The notes under the pieces are model-generated. The model was not told the origin of the DNA. It ran no database searches and saw only the letters and a program-made list of their open reading frames with translations. Source: Pedobacter yulinensis (GTDB taxonomy: Bacteria > Bacteroidota > Bacteroidia > Sphingobacteriales > Sphingobacteriaceae). Taken from it: 64,000 nt of DNA. Location of the stretch: assembly GCF_003029735.1 (NCBI RefSeq), contig NZ_KZ686268.1:620001-684000 (forward strand). The letters are read 5' to 3'. Positions 36,427 to 44,200 of this stretch are shown here, in pieces; positions within the stretch are counted from its first letter, which is position 1, and each line of letters begins with the position of its first letter. The position numbers and the translations under genes are program-made.

Positions 36427-37425
36427 ATGAAATCGACATCATTCGTTATAAAATCAATACTCGGCATCTGCCTGCTGCTTGGTGCAGCGGGCGGGGCCAG
36501 CGCTCAGGTAGATCCGCATTTCTCACAGTATTACGCTTATCCGCTCTGGCTGAACCCGGCCATGACCGGTGTATCTGACGGCGATTACCGGGCTGGCGTA
36601 AACCTTAAAAACCAGTGGGGTGGCCTGTCCAAGTCGTTCTTTACCGGCGGCGCTTCTTTTGACATGGCTGCAAGCGACAAACTTGCTTTCGGCGCAACCG
36701 TTATGAACCAGCGGGCGGGCGAACTGAGTTTCAATTACCTGACTGCGCTTGTTTCTGCGTCTTACCGGATCAGGTTTGGCCATTCCGGCCTGAACATTGT
36801 CAGCTTTGGTTTACAGGGAGGGATCATCAACAGGAGCTTTGATGCCTCGAAAGCTCAATTCGGCAGTGACTATAATCCTGTTACGGGAATTGGCGGGGGC
36901 TCTTCAGAAACGGTCATGTCTGAGTCAGCTACGCTGCCCGATGTAAATGCAGGTGTCCTCTACTTTGACGGCAATCCGGACCAGGTAGCCAATGTTTTTC
37001 TTGGGGTCAGTGCTGCACACCTGACACGGCCTACCGAGAAATTCCTGGGTAGCAGCCAACGACTGCCCATGCGCCTTACGGCCCATGGCGGTGCCCGGTT
37101 CAGGGTTTCCCAAAGTTTTGATATCGTTCCCAATGCGCTGGCGATGTTCCAGGGCAATGCTGAAGAAATCGCCGCTGGCGCCTACGGACAGCTGGCGCTG
37201 AACCAGGAGGCCAGCCTGCTTTTCGGCGGGAATTACCGCTTTGATGACGCAGGCATTGTAACGGCTGGTATCCAGTACAAAAACCTCGTCCTGGGAATCA
37301 GCTATGATGTAAATACGTCCAGCCTGAGAAGCGCGACAAACCGCAATGGCGGCCTGGAAGTGTCTATTTCCCTGGTTGGCCGCAACGGTTTGATCGGGCC
37401 CAATTTCTTCTGTCCAAGATTGTAA
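36427..37425 (+). CDS. PorP/SprF family outer-membrane protein
   Basis: A 332-residue protein with a signal peptide ending 'GGASAQ' (residue 27) and then the family opening 'VDPHFSQYYAYPLWLNPAMTGV'. The rest alternates short amphipathic strands and ends in an aromatic-poor strand, as expected for a beta-barrel. PorP/SprF proteins partner with T9SS type B substrates; SprF is needed for SprB surface exposure in Flavobacterium. Its position 31 bases after the giant adhesin gene argues that it serves that adhesin. The OmpA gene follows by 11 bases. Confidence 0.93.
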   Translation: MKSTSFVIKSILGICLLLGAAGGASAQVDPHFSQYYAYPLWLNPAMTGVSDGDYRAGVNLKNQWGGLSKSFFTGGASFDMAASDKLAFGATVMNQRAGELSFNYLTALVSASYRIRFGHSGLNIVSFGLQGGIINRSFDASKAQFGSDYNPVTGIGGGSSETVMSESATLPDVNAGVLYFDGNPDQVANVFLGVSAAHLTRPTEKFLGSSQRLPMRLTAHGGARFRVSQSFDIVPNALAMFQGNAEEIAAGAYGQLALNQEASLLFGGNYRFDDAGIVTAGIQYKNLVLGISYDVNTSSLRSATNRNGGLEVSISLVGRNGLIGPNFFCPRL

Positions 37426-37436
37426 TACTACGCGTC

Positions 37437-39446
37437 ATGAAAAAACTCACCTTTATCACCTCTTTATTTTCGCTGCTTGGCCTCACTGCCAGCGCGCAAT
37501 ATGTCGTCAACTATAAAAAGGCTGCAGACGCATACTTTGCCGGCAAAGAATATTATGCCGCCGCCGAACTTTACAAAAGGGCGCTGAATATCAAAGCAGA
37601 CAGTTCCGGACTCGTTATTCCCTATTCTGGCGAAAGCAAAGCGATCGCGGAGCGTGCTGCAGGGGCAGAGTACCAGTCCATGATCTTCAAACTTGCGGAA
37701 GCCAACCGGCTGTACAAGAATTACACTGAAGCCGAAAAGTACTATGCCCTGGCCAACGGCTTTGCCGACAAGCAGTATAGCATGGCAGCCTATTGGTATG
37801 GCGAAAGCCTGATGGCCAACCAAAAATATGAAGAGGCCATTGAGGCCTTCGAAAAATACATTGCCAGCACCGGGCAGAATGAGTACACGGGAAAGGCAAA
37901 GGGACGAATCGAATCCATTCGGCGCGCTTTGAATGAAATGCGCTTTCCAAAACTCGTGCAGCTAAAAAAGCTTTCCGGAGCCCTTAATACGGCCGGATCG
38001 AACTATGCGCCGGTTATCATGAACGGTAAATTGTACTTCAGTTCTTCGCGCCCCCGTGCCGTTGCTAACGAAAAAGTACCCGTACTGCCGGGAGCAGGCC
38101 AATCCCGGGTGCTTAAAAAACAAACCCCCTATCTGAATGCACTCTATGAGGTGTCTGGCAGCATTGATGCCGGTTCGGCGCAGGTTACAAAAGTAAACGT
38201 AGCAGGTTTGGCTAAAACAGAACAACTTGCAGCGGCATCATTTACGCCTACCGGAGACCGCATGTATTTTACGGCCTGGAACGAACGGTCAGGAAACACC
38301 AAACAGGCTATTTATTCTGCAGAAAAGACAAGCTCCGGCTGGTCAGAGCCAAAAGCCGCCGGACTACAGGTTAACAGCAAAGACTGGAATGCAATTCAGC
38401 CCTTCGTAACGCCCGATGGTAAATTTCTCATCTTTTCTTCAGACCGCCCAGGGGGTTTCGGAAATTATGACCTCTGGTATTGCCCGCTGAGAGCCGATGG
38501 CACGCTCGGTCAGGCGATAAACATGGGCGCCCAGATAAATACTGCTGACAGCGAGAAAAACCCCTATTATAACCAGACGACCAGGAAACTGCTGTTTAGC
38601 AGCAATAATCCCAAAGGTCTTGGCGGATATGATTTCTATGAAACCGAAGGAGACTTTACGGGCTGGGCTGCAGCCCGGAACATGGGTTATCCCTTCAATT
38701 CATCGAAAGATGATGTGTATTTCACAGCAACCAACAGCCGCGGAACGGAAGGCTACATCAGCTCTGACCGGGAATCTGAATGCTGCCTGGAATTATTTGC
38801 TGTAAAACGTGAATTTATCAAAGTTACCGGCCAATTGATCGATTGCATAACCAACCAGCCAATTTCGAACGCGCAGGTCAGCATGAATGACGGCGACGCT
38901 GCCCAGACCGTTGAGACGGGTGATGACGGAACATATACGTTTGCGATCGACTCACGGAAACCGATTCGCCTGGTCATGAAAAAAGACAATTACTTCAGCA
39001 AAAATGTAAGCTACAATGCTGCAGACCTCGCTAAAGTTGACACGCTGGTACGCGGAGACCTCTGCTTAACGGCCTTCAAGGTCGACAAGCCAATTGTTCT
39101 AAATAACATTTATTATGAGTTCAATAGTGCAGAACTGACACAAGGATCTAAAGTGGTGCTTGATTCGCTTGCGAAAATCATGCTGGATAATCCTGATATT
39201 GAGATCGAACTGAGTGCACATACAGATAATATTGGCGGAGATGCCTACAACTTCGACTTGTCTGACCGCCGTGCCCGGGCCTGCGTAAACTACCTGCTTA
39301 CCAAACAGGTAAACCCAAGCCGGGTTACTTCGCGTGGCTATGGGAAAACAAAACCGATAGCTCCGAACAACCTGCCCAACGGAAAAGACAACCCGGATGG
39401 GCGCCAGAAAAACAGGCGTACTGAATTCAAAGTAACCAAGAAATAG
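37437..39446 (+). CDS. OmpA family protein with TPR and PD40 repeats
   Basis: A 669-residue envelope protein. A signal peptide ends near 'LTASAQ' (residue 21). TPR-like helices span about 25-160. PD40/WD40-like strands span about 180-440 ('FLIFSSDRPGGFGNYDLWYCPL', 'LLFSSNNPKGLGGYDFYET'). A carboxypeptidase-regulatory-like domain starts near 460 ('VTGQLIDCITNQPISNAQV'). The C-terminal OmpA peptidoglycan-binding domain lies at about 555-669 ('YYEFNSAELTQGSKVVLDSL', 'LSAHTDNIGGDAYNFDLSDRRA'). The architecture matches PorE-type proteins thought to tie T9SS parts to peptidoglycan. It is the third gene of the adhesin cluster. Confidence 0.92.
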   Translation: MKKLTFITSLFSLLGLTASAQYVVNYKKAADAYFAGKEYYAAAELYKRALNIKADSSGLVIPYSGESKAIAERAAGAEYQSMIFKLAEANRLYKNYTEAEKYYALANGFADKQYSMAAYWYGESLMANQKYEEAIEAFEKYIASTGQNEYTGKAKGRIESIRRALNEMRFPKLVQLKKLSGALNTAGSNYAPVIMNGKLYFSSSRPRAVANEKVPVLPGAGQSRVLKKQTPYLNALYEVSGSIDAGSAQVTKVNVAGLAKTEQLAAASFTPTGDRMYFTAWNERSGNTKQAIYSAEKTSSGWSEPKAAGLQVNSKDWNAIQPFVTPDGKFLIFSSDRPGGFGNYDLWYCPLRADGTLGQAINMGAQINTADSEKNPYYNQTTRKLLFSSNNPKGLGGYDFYETEGDFTGWAAARNMGYPFNSSKDDVYFTATNSRGTEGYISSDRESECCLELFAVKREFIKVTGQLIDCITNQPISNAQVSMNDGDAAQTVETGDDGTYTFAIDSRKPIRLVMKKDNYFSKNVSYNAADLAKVDTLVRGDLCLTAFKVDKPIVLNNIYYEFNSAELTQGSKVVLDSLAKIMLDNPDIEIELSAHTDNIGGDAYNFDLSDRRARACVNYLLTKQVNPSRVTSRGYGKTKPIAPNNLPNGKDNPDGRQKNRRTEFKVTKK

Positions 39447-39500
39447 CCCTCCAACAACAATACACCCCATGCAGACGCGAGCCAGCGTCTGCATTTTATT

Positions 39501-40370
39501 TTAAAAGCAGGTTACAGACCAGGTCCTGGTCCAGGCCTGAAGAGCCGCCAAGCGAACAATCCCTTCTTTATCTTCCAGCCGACCGGTATGTGATACGCTG
39601 TCGGCAATGCCGCACCAGGGCTCGAGGCAGACAAAATCTGCATCGGGTGCAGACCAGATGCCGAAATACGGAAAACTGTCGAACCTGAACCGCAGCCCCA
39701 GTTCGTTTTTGTGATTTTTCAATGTGATCTCGTTGCTTTCCAGCGTCTTGAAAACCAACGCATCGTCGTAAAAAAGTGAATGGGACAACGGCAGTTTGCG
39801 GTCTTCCAGTTTCAGAGTGACAACTTCGTCACTGATCAGGTTGTCGGCAATTTTATGGTAGGAAAGTACCTCATCCCCGTTAAATTCAAGGAAGTAATCT
39901 GAATAGGCCAGGTCCTTGCTTGTAGGCACCGAGAAGGCAGGGTGCCCGCCCGCCGAAAATAGGAGCTCTGCATGCTGGTTGGGGTTTTCTACCTCATACG
40001 TACAATGCAGGGCCGGCCCGTCAAGCCGGTAACGAATGGTCAGGTTAAACCTGAAAGGATAACGGGCAAGGGTTTCGCCATTTTCGGAAAGGCTGAATGC
40101 CACCTCGGTATCGCCGATTAACTTGGGCGCAAAGACGAGGTCCCGGGCAAAACCGTGCCTGCTCAGGTGGTATTCCTTGTTTTGATAGGTATAGGTGTCA
40201 TTTTCCAATCCGCCAACGATCGGGAAGAGTATGGGGCTGTATTTGCCCCAGAACGCCGGGTTCCCGTTCCACAGGTATTCATGACCTGTAGGTTTACTGC
40301 CCAGGCGCTGAAGCTCAGCCCCCTTTTCAGAAAAATGGGCGGTGAGCTGGTCGTTTTCAATTTTGATCAT
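39501..40370 (-). CDS. aldose 1-epimerase family protein
   Basis: A 289-residue beta-sandwich mutarotase of the LacX/YihR-like group, expected to interconvert alpha and beta anomers of an aldose or hexose 6-phosphate in the cytoplasm. Landmarks are 'GNPAFWGKYSPILFPIVGGL', 'HGFARDLVF', 'GGHPAFSVP' and 'CLEPWCGIADS', which supply the His and Glu residues of the site. It stands between the convergent T9SS cluster and the ABC1 kinase gene (27 bp upstream on the same strand). The exact sugar is unknown. Confidence 0.92.
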   Translation of the reverse strand: MIKIENDQLTAHFSEKGAELQRLGSKPTGHEYLWNGNPAFWGKYSPILFPIVGGLENDTYTYQNKEYHLSRHGFARDLVFAPKLIGDTEVAFSLSENGETLARYPFRFNLTIRYRLDGPALHCTYEVENPNQHAELLFSAGGHPAFSVPTSKDLAYSDYFLEFNGDEVLSYHKIADNLISDEVVTLKLEDRKLPLSHSLFYDDALVFKTLESNEITLKNHKNELGLRFRFDSFPYFGIWSAPDADFVCLEPWCGIADSVSHTGRLEDKEGIVRLAALQAWTRTWSVTCF

Positions 40371-40397
40371 GTGCTAAAAGTACAGTTTGCTGCACAA

Positions 40398-41729
40398 TTA
40401 CTGAACAGGAGATGTTGAACCATTGTTTAGCGCAGCGGCAGGCCGGTAGCGGTCGGTCCTTACCTTCGCCTTCAGGTCGTGCAGGATGGTGTATAGGCCG
40501 AAATTTGTTCTGTTCACATAAATGAAATGTTTTACGCCACGAGCCTGTTTAAATTCAGGCATTTTTGAGATGCGTTCTCCGTAACCATAAAGTTCTTCAA
40601 AGAACGAAGCGTTACTGAAATCAAATTCAGATGTGGCATAAGGCCGGGCAAAGAGCCCAATCATTTCCCGGTAAGCCTGGTAATAGAATTCGATCTCTGC
40701 AGGGCTGTCCTGCGGCAGGATCATTTCCAGCTCCCGGAACGCCCGGAGCGTTTTTTCCCGGTCTTGAAGCACATCGCTAAGAATCAAGGAAAAGAACGGG
40801 CGGTAAAACTCATCAGGCAGTTCTTTGATACAGCCAAAATCGATGACGCCCAGGTTGCCCTCTGGTGTGATCAGGAAATTTCCCGGGTGCGGATCAGCGT
40901 GAACAGCCCGCAGTTCGTGCTGTTGAAAGTTGTAGAAATCCCAGAGTGCCTGGCCTAAACGGTCGCGCACCTCCTGTGAGGGGTTCGTCTGTAAAAACTC
41001 TTTCAGGTGAAGGCCTTCCAGCCAGCCCATGGTAATGACGCGCGGCCCTGACAGTTCAGGATAATATTTCGGGAAGACGACATGGTCGAGATGGCTGCAA
41101 GCCTGCGAAAATTCCTGAGAGCGTCTTACTTCCAGTTCATAATCAGTCTCTTCCAAAAGTCGTTCTTCAACCTCCTGCATGTATACATTGAGCTCCTTTT
41201 CGCTCATGCCGAGCAGGCGGAAGGCGAAGGGCTTGACCAGGCGAAGGTCTGACGAAATGCTGTCGCCAACCCCGGGATACTGGATCTTTACAGCCAGCTG
41301 CCGGCCATTCAATTCGGCCCGGTGAACCTGCCCGATGGAAGCTGCATGGGTGGAGCGGATATCGAACCGGTCATAAATCTGCTCGGGGCTTTTACCGAAA
41401 TGCCGCGTAAATGTGCGTACAACCAGCGGTCCGGAAAGCGGCGGCGCATTGTACTGACTTTGCGTGAACTTATTGACATACGCCCGCGGCAGCATGTTCT
41501 TATCCATGCTTAACATCTGCGCAACTTTAAGGGCACTGCCCTTCAGTTCGCTCAGTGAGGCATAAATGTCTGCTGCGTTATCTTCGTTCAGCGCTTCGCG
41601 CGGATGCTCAGGGTTAAAAAGCTTTTTTGAATAATATTTAATGTAATTGCCGCCGACCTGGAGGCCTGTTTTTACAAATTTGGCCGAGCGTTGGGTTTTA
41701 CTTGTAGGAATACTTTTTTGTTCTTTGAT
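40398..41729 (-). CDS. ABC1/UbiB family atypical kinase, apparently starting at ATC
   Basis: The conserved family sequence runs well upstream of the first ATG (41516). The 71 preceding codons in the same frame encode expected residues, including 'SIPTSKTQRSAKFVKTGLQVGGNYIKYYSKK' and 'DIYASLSELKGSALKVAQ', the KxGQ-like element. No ATG, GTG or TTG lies in that stretch. The family's usual M-K-E-Q opening appears as ATC-AAA-GAA-CAA at 41729, two codons after the TetR stop in the same frame. From there it is 443 residues. Kinase marks: 'AVKIQYPG', 'HADPHPGNFLI' and the DFG motif in 'VIDFGCIKEL'. The role is uncertain in Bacteroidota (ubiquinone-type in Proteobacteria). A downstream ATG start would lose the KxGQ element. 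Confidence 0.85.
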   Translation of the reverse strand: MKEQKSIPTSKTQRSAKFVKTGLQVGGNYIKYYSKKLFNPEHPREALNEDNAADIYASLSELKGSALKVAQMLSMDKNMLPRAYVNKFTQSQYNAPPLSGPLVVRTFTRHFGKSPEQIYDRFDIRSTHAASIGQVHRAELNGRQLAVKIQYPGVGDSISSDLRLVKPFAFRLLGMSEKELNVYMQEVEERLLEETDYELEVRRSQEFSQACSHLDHVVFPKYYPELSGPRVITMGWLEGLHLKEFLQTNPSQEVRDRLGQALWDFYNFQQHELRAVHADPHPGNFLITPEGNLGVIDFGCIKELPDEFYRPFFSLILSDVLQDREKTLRAFRELEMILPQDSPAEIEFYYQAYREMIGLFARPYATSEFDFSNASFFEELYGYGERISKMPEFKQARGVKHFIYVNRTNFGLYTILHDLKAKVRTDRYRPAAALNNGSTSPVQ

Positions 41730-41732
41730 GGA

Positions 41733-42371
41733 TTAAACGAAACGGCCATTCCGGCTCAGAAATTTCCCGTAGTCAAGCAGATTGTCAAGCGGGCTGTGTT
41801 GGAAGAGATCAAAGGTAACCGTGATGCCTTTTTCTATGGCCTCATCCGTTTTGCTGAATGCGGCCGACGTGTCATTGATCCAGAAGCGGGTAATAAAACA
41901 GAATTGTACCCAGAGGGCGTCTTTGTATCTTTTGGTGAAGAACCGGCGGTCGGCAAGTTCCCCGGTTTCCAGGCCTTCGACAATCACCGATTCAGCAAAG
42001 GCTTCAAAGGCTGGTTTTGCATCTTCCAGCACGGCAGGTGCCGAAAGGCCTTGCCGGTACGCTTTCATTGTGTATACGGCAAAGCTGCGGTTTTTAAGCA
42101 GGAATTCGGTAAAGCCATAAAAGAACGACAATACTTTTTCCCGGGCACTGAACGAGGGCCAGACCTCCTGTTGGCGAATGGCCTGGACAACGGTCGAAAC
42201 GGCATCTGCCCAGAATGCTTTTTCTATCGAACTGAACGAGCCGAAATGGAGGTAAAATTCCTCTTCCGCGATCTTGAGCCGCTTGGCAAAGACATAAACA
42301 GACTTCGGAGCTTCGCCATTACTGAGGACGTAATCGATATAACCTTTCTGGATTTGTGTTGCAGTGGCCAT
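41733..42371 (-). CDS. TetR family transcriptional regulator
   Basis: A 212-residue regulator. The N-terminal helix-turn-helix (residues about 8-50: 'GYIDYVLSNGEAPKSVYVFAKRLKIAEEEFYLHFGSFSSIEKAFW') follows the TetR pattern ending in Y-x-H-F. The C-terminal ligand domain resembles the group that neighbours ABC1 kinases in Bacteroidota. Its TAA stop is followed in the same frame, one codon later, by the ABC1 kinase coding sequence. The two are therefore tightly coupled and probably coregulated. Confidence 0.88.
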   Translation of the reverse strand: MATATQIQKGYIDYVLSNGEAPKSVYVFAKRLKIAEEEFYLHFGSFSSIEKAFWADAVSTVVQAIRQQEVWPSFSAREKVLSFFYGFTEFLLKNRSFAVYTMKAYRQGLSAPAVLEDAKPAFEAFAESVIVEGLETGELADRRFFTKRYKDALWVQFCFITRFWINDTSAAFSKTDEAIEKGITVTFDLFQHSPLDNLLDYGKFLSRNGRFV

Positions 42372-42490
42372 CTTGCTGGAATTATGAATGTTAGCAAAAA
42401 TACAACATAAAGCCTATTGTTTTTGTTGGCCCGTCTGGGCAGAATGTCAAAAAAAGCGGCGATTTGAGGGGGCAGGGGCACAAAATATTT

Positions 42491-42522
42491 TTGGCAGAAT
42501 GGCCTCCTTATTAATATATTTG
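42491..42522 (+). promoter_or_regulatory. promoter for tRNA-Pro
   Basis: TTG (42491-42493), 21 bases, TATATTTG (42515-42522). Transcription would start about 4-6 bases before the mature tRNA 5' end. Confidence 0.6.
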
Positions 42523-42532
42523 TATCCCAATC

Positions 42533-42606
42533 AGGGATGTAGCGTAGCCCGGTATCGCGTCAGCATGGGGTGCTGGAGGTCGCAGGTTCGAATCCTGTCA
42601 TCCCTA
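42533..42606 (+). tRNA. tRNA-Pro (anticodon GGG)
   Basis: A cloverleaf can be drawn. The acceptor AGGGATG (42533-42539) pairs with CATCCCT (42599-42605), with discriminator A. A D-arm precedes TCAGC-ATGGGGT-GCTGG, whose 7-base loop gives anticodon GGG. The T-arm is GCAGG-TTCGAAT-CCTGT. Position 1 is A rather than the C usual in tRNA-Pro. The 3' CCA is not encoded, as expected in this phylum. Confidence 0.9.
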
Positions 42607-42618
42607 CAAACATTGGAC

Positions 42619-42647
42619 AAGCCTTTGCGAGAGCAAGGGCTTTATTT
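42619..42647 (+). terminator. tRNA transcript terminator
   Basis: GCCTTTGC (42621-42628) and GCAAGGGC (42633-42640) form an 8-bp stem (one wobble pair) with a GAGA loop, followed by TTTATTTATTT. It lies 14 bases after the tRNA. Confidence 0.75.
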
Positions 42648-42664
42648 ATTTCACCCCGAGCCAA

Positions 42665-43050
42665 GCCGCAGGCTTGAGCGAGGAGGGAAATAAATAAAGC
42701 CAGGCCACGAAGTGGCCGGAAGGCCTCCCATGTTTAACCGCTCCCCCCTTAAGGATCACCCGACGGAGGAGGGTAATCCAACACACTGAACTGAAATGGC
42801 CGCAGGCTTGAGCGAGGAGGGAAATAAATAAAGCCAGGCCACGAAGTGGCCGGAAGGCTCCTCATGTTTAACCGCTCCCCTTTAAGGATCACCCGACGGA
42901 GGAGGGTAATCCAACACACTGAACTGAAATGGCCGCAGGCTTGAGCGAGGAGGGAAAATAAATAAAGCCAGGCCACGAAGTGGCCGGAAGGCTTGTCTCG
43001 TGTTTAACCGCGCTCTCTTAAGGATCACGCGAAGCAGGAGGGTGCCCAGG
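42665..43050. repeat. tandem 134-bp repeat array, two full copies and a diverging third
   Basis: Units start at 42665, 42799 and 42932. Each begins GCCGCAGGCTTGAGCGAGGA and carries the hairpin GGCCAC-GAA-GTGGCC at 42703, 42837 and 42971 (134-base steps). A C-rich tract and 'TTAAGGATCACCCGACGGAGG' follow. The first two units are almost identical, so the duplication is recent. The third degrades after about 90 bases. Reading frames through the array have no protein character, so this is a noncoding repeat downstream of the tRNA. Confidence 0.88.
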
Positions 43051-43293
43051 CGAGATTCCGGGTGAAATTGGCCAATTGACCATGGGGGCTGTTCTCATTC
43101 AACCGATTTGACAGAACGTGAGAATACGGTCCCAACGGTGCTCCATCATTACGTAGAATCATAGGTAGGGCATTTGCATAAGTGATTTTTATCATTATTT
43201 TTGCTAAAACGATTTAAAATGCTGGCACGTCTCGTGCCTCCTGCTTCGAAGGTGCTAACCAAAGCCTTCGTTTCAGCATGACTAACCTTCAGT
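43051..43293 (+). promoter_or_regulatory. promoter and structured leader of the ROK-MFS operon
   Basis: TTTG (43173-43176), 19 bases, TATTTTTG (43196-43203) is a full consensus promoter. The resulting leader of about 84 nt holds two inverted repeats: GGCACG/CGTGCC (43224-43238) and CGAAGG/CCTTCG (43247-43270). No known riboswitch class is recognised. Upstream bases 43051-43170 show nothing clear. Confidence 0.55.
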
Positions 43294-44196
43294 ATGAAAG
43301 ATCAGCATCAGCAGCCGGTTATTGGCGTAGATATCGGTGGCTCACATTTAACCGCAGCGCTTGTTCGCAATGGCAATATATTGCCTTCGGGCAGAGCCCG
43401 GATCAAGATTGACCCCCACACAGCTGCAACGGTCATCTTTGACGCATGGGCCGGAGCGCTGACCGAAGTCATTCAAAACGGCGGGCTCACCTCACCAAAG
43501 ATCGGGATCGCCATGCCCGGACCGTTTGAATATGACAGCGGTATCAGCAGAATTCGCGGACTAAATAAATACGAGGCCCTTTATGGGCTCAACGTCAGGA
43601 CCGAAGTGGCGCAGCGTCTTAAATTGCCGCCTGAAAACCTTATCTTCATTAACGATGCACAGGCCTTCCTGCAGGGAGAGGTGTATGCGGGGGCAGGAAC
43701 AGGCTTTGACCGGGCAATCGGCATTACACTGGGTACCGGTCTGGGTTCTGCCAGTGCAATCGAGGGACTGATCAAAGATGAAAACCGGGCCATAACGCCA
43801 TACCTGGATAGTTTTGCAGAAGCTTACATTTCTACCCGGTGGTTTATTGCCCGGTTTGCCGAGCTAACCGGTATGGAATGCAGGGATCTGCAGGCCATCA
43901 TTGCTACCAGTGGTCATGAGCAACAGATCCGACAAGTGTTTGCCGAGTTCAACCTGCATCTCGAAAACTTCTTGACAGGGTTCATCGCTGATACGCAGCC
44001 TCAGATTGTGGTTATTGGCGGCAACATTGCCCGTGCAGCAGACCGGTTTTTACCAGGCCTGCGCAACAACCTGAAGCTGAAGTTTCCGGAAACGGAACTC
44101 AGGCTGACCAAACTTTGGGAAGATGCAGCGCTTGTTGGCGCCACGGCGGCTTTTGCCACAGATCCAAAAGAATCCAAAACCTATAAACCAAACTAA
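43294..44196 (+). CDS. ROK family sugar kinase-like protein
   Basis: A 300-residue ROK-fold protein. The phosphate-binding DIGGS lies at residues 13-17. 'GIAMPGPFEYDSGISRI' and the catalytic-loop 'LIFINDAQAFLQGEVYAG' are clear, as is the ATP-binding 'ITLGTGLGSASAIEG'. The Asp of 'NDAQA' is the expected base. The ROK zinc motif CxCGxxGCxE is missing, so this belongs to a zinc-less branch. It probably phosphorylates a hexose or amino sugar. The MFS transporter begins 4 bases after its stop, which supports uptake and phosphorylation of one sugar. Confidence 0.9.
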   Translation: MKDQHQQPVIGVDIGGSHLTAALVRNGNILPSGRARIKIDPHTAATVIFDAWAGALTEVIQNGGLTSPKIGIAMPGPFEYDSGISRIRGLNKYEALYGLNVRTEVAQRLKLPPENLIFINDAQAFLQGEVYAGAGTGFDRAIGITLGTGLGSASAIEGLIKDENRAITPYLDSFAEAYISTRWFIARFAELTGMECRDLQAIIATSGHEQQIRQVFAEFNLHLENFLTGFIADTQPQIVVIGGNIARAADRFLPGLRNNLKLKFPETELRLTKLWEDAALVGATAAFATDPKESKTYKPN

Positions 44197-44200
44197 CCAA

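Noticed and set aside
42749..42976. A 75-codon minus-strand open frame in the repeat array
   Set aside because: The frame encodes the same peptide twice because it runs through two copies of the 134-bp repeat. It has no start context and no protein family character.
42665..43050. CRISPR array
   Set aside because: The units are about 134 bp long and adjoin directly, without short repeats and unique spacers. No cas genes are in the window.
42533..43300. An integrated mobile element with an att site at the tRNA-Pro 3' end
   Set aside because: No integrase, no second copy of the tRNA 3' end and no foreign gene content were found. The repeats alone do not show integration.
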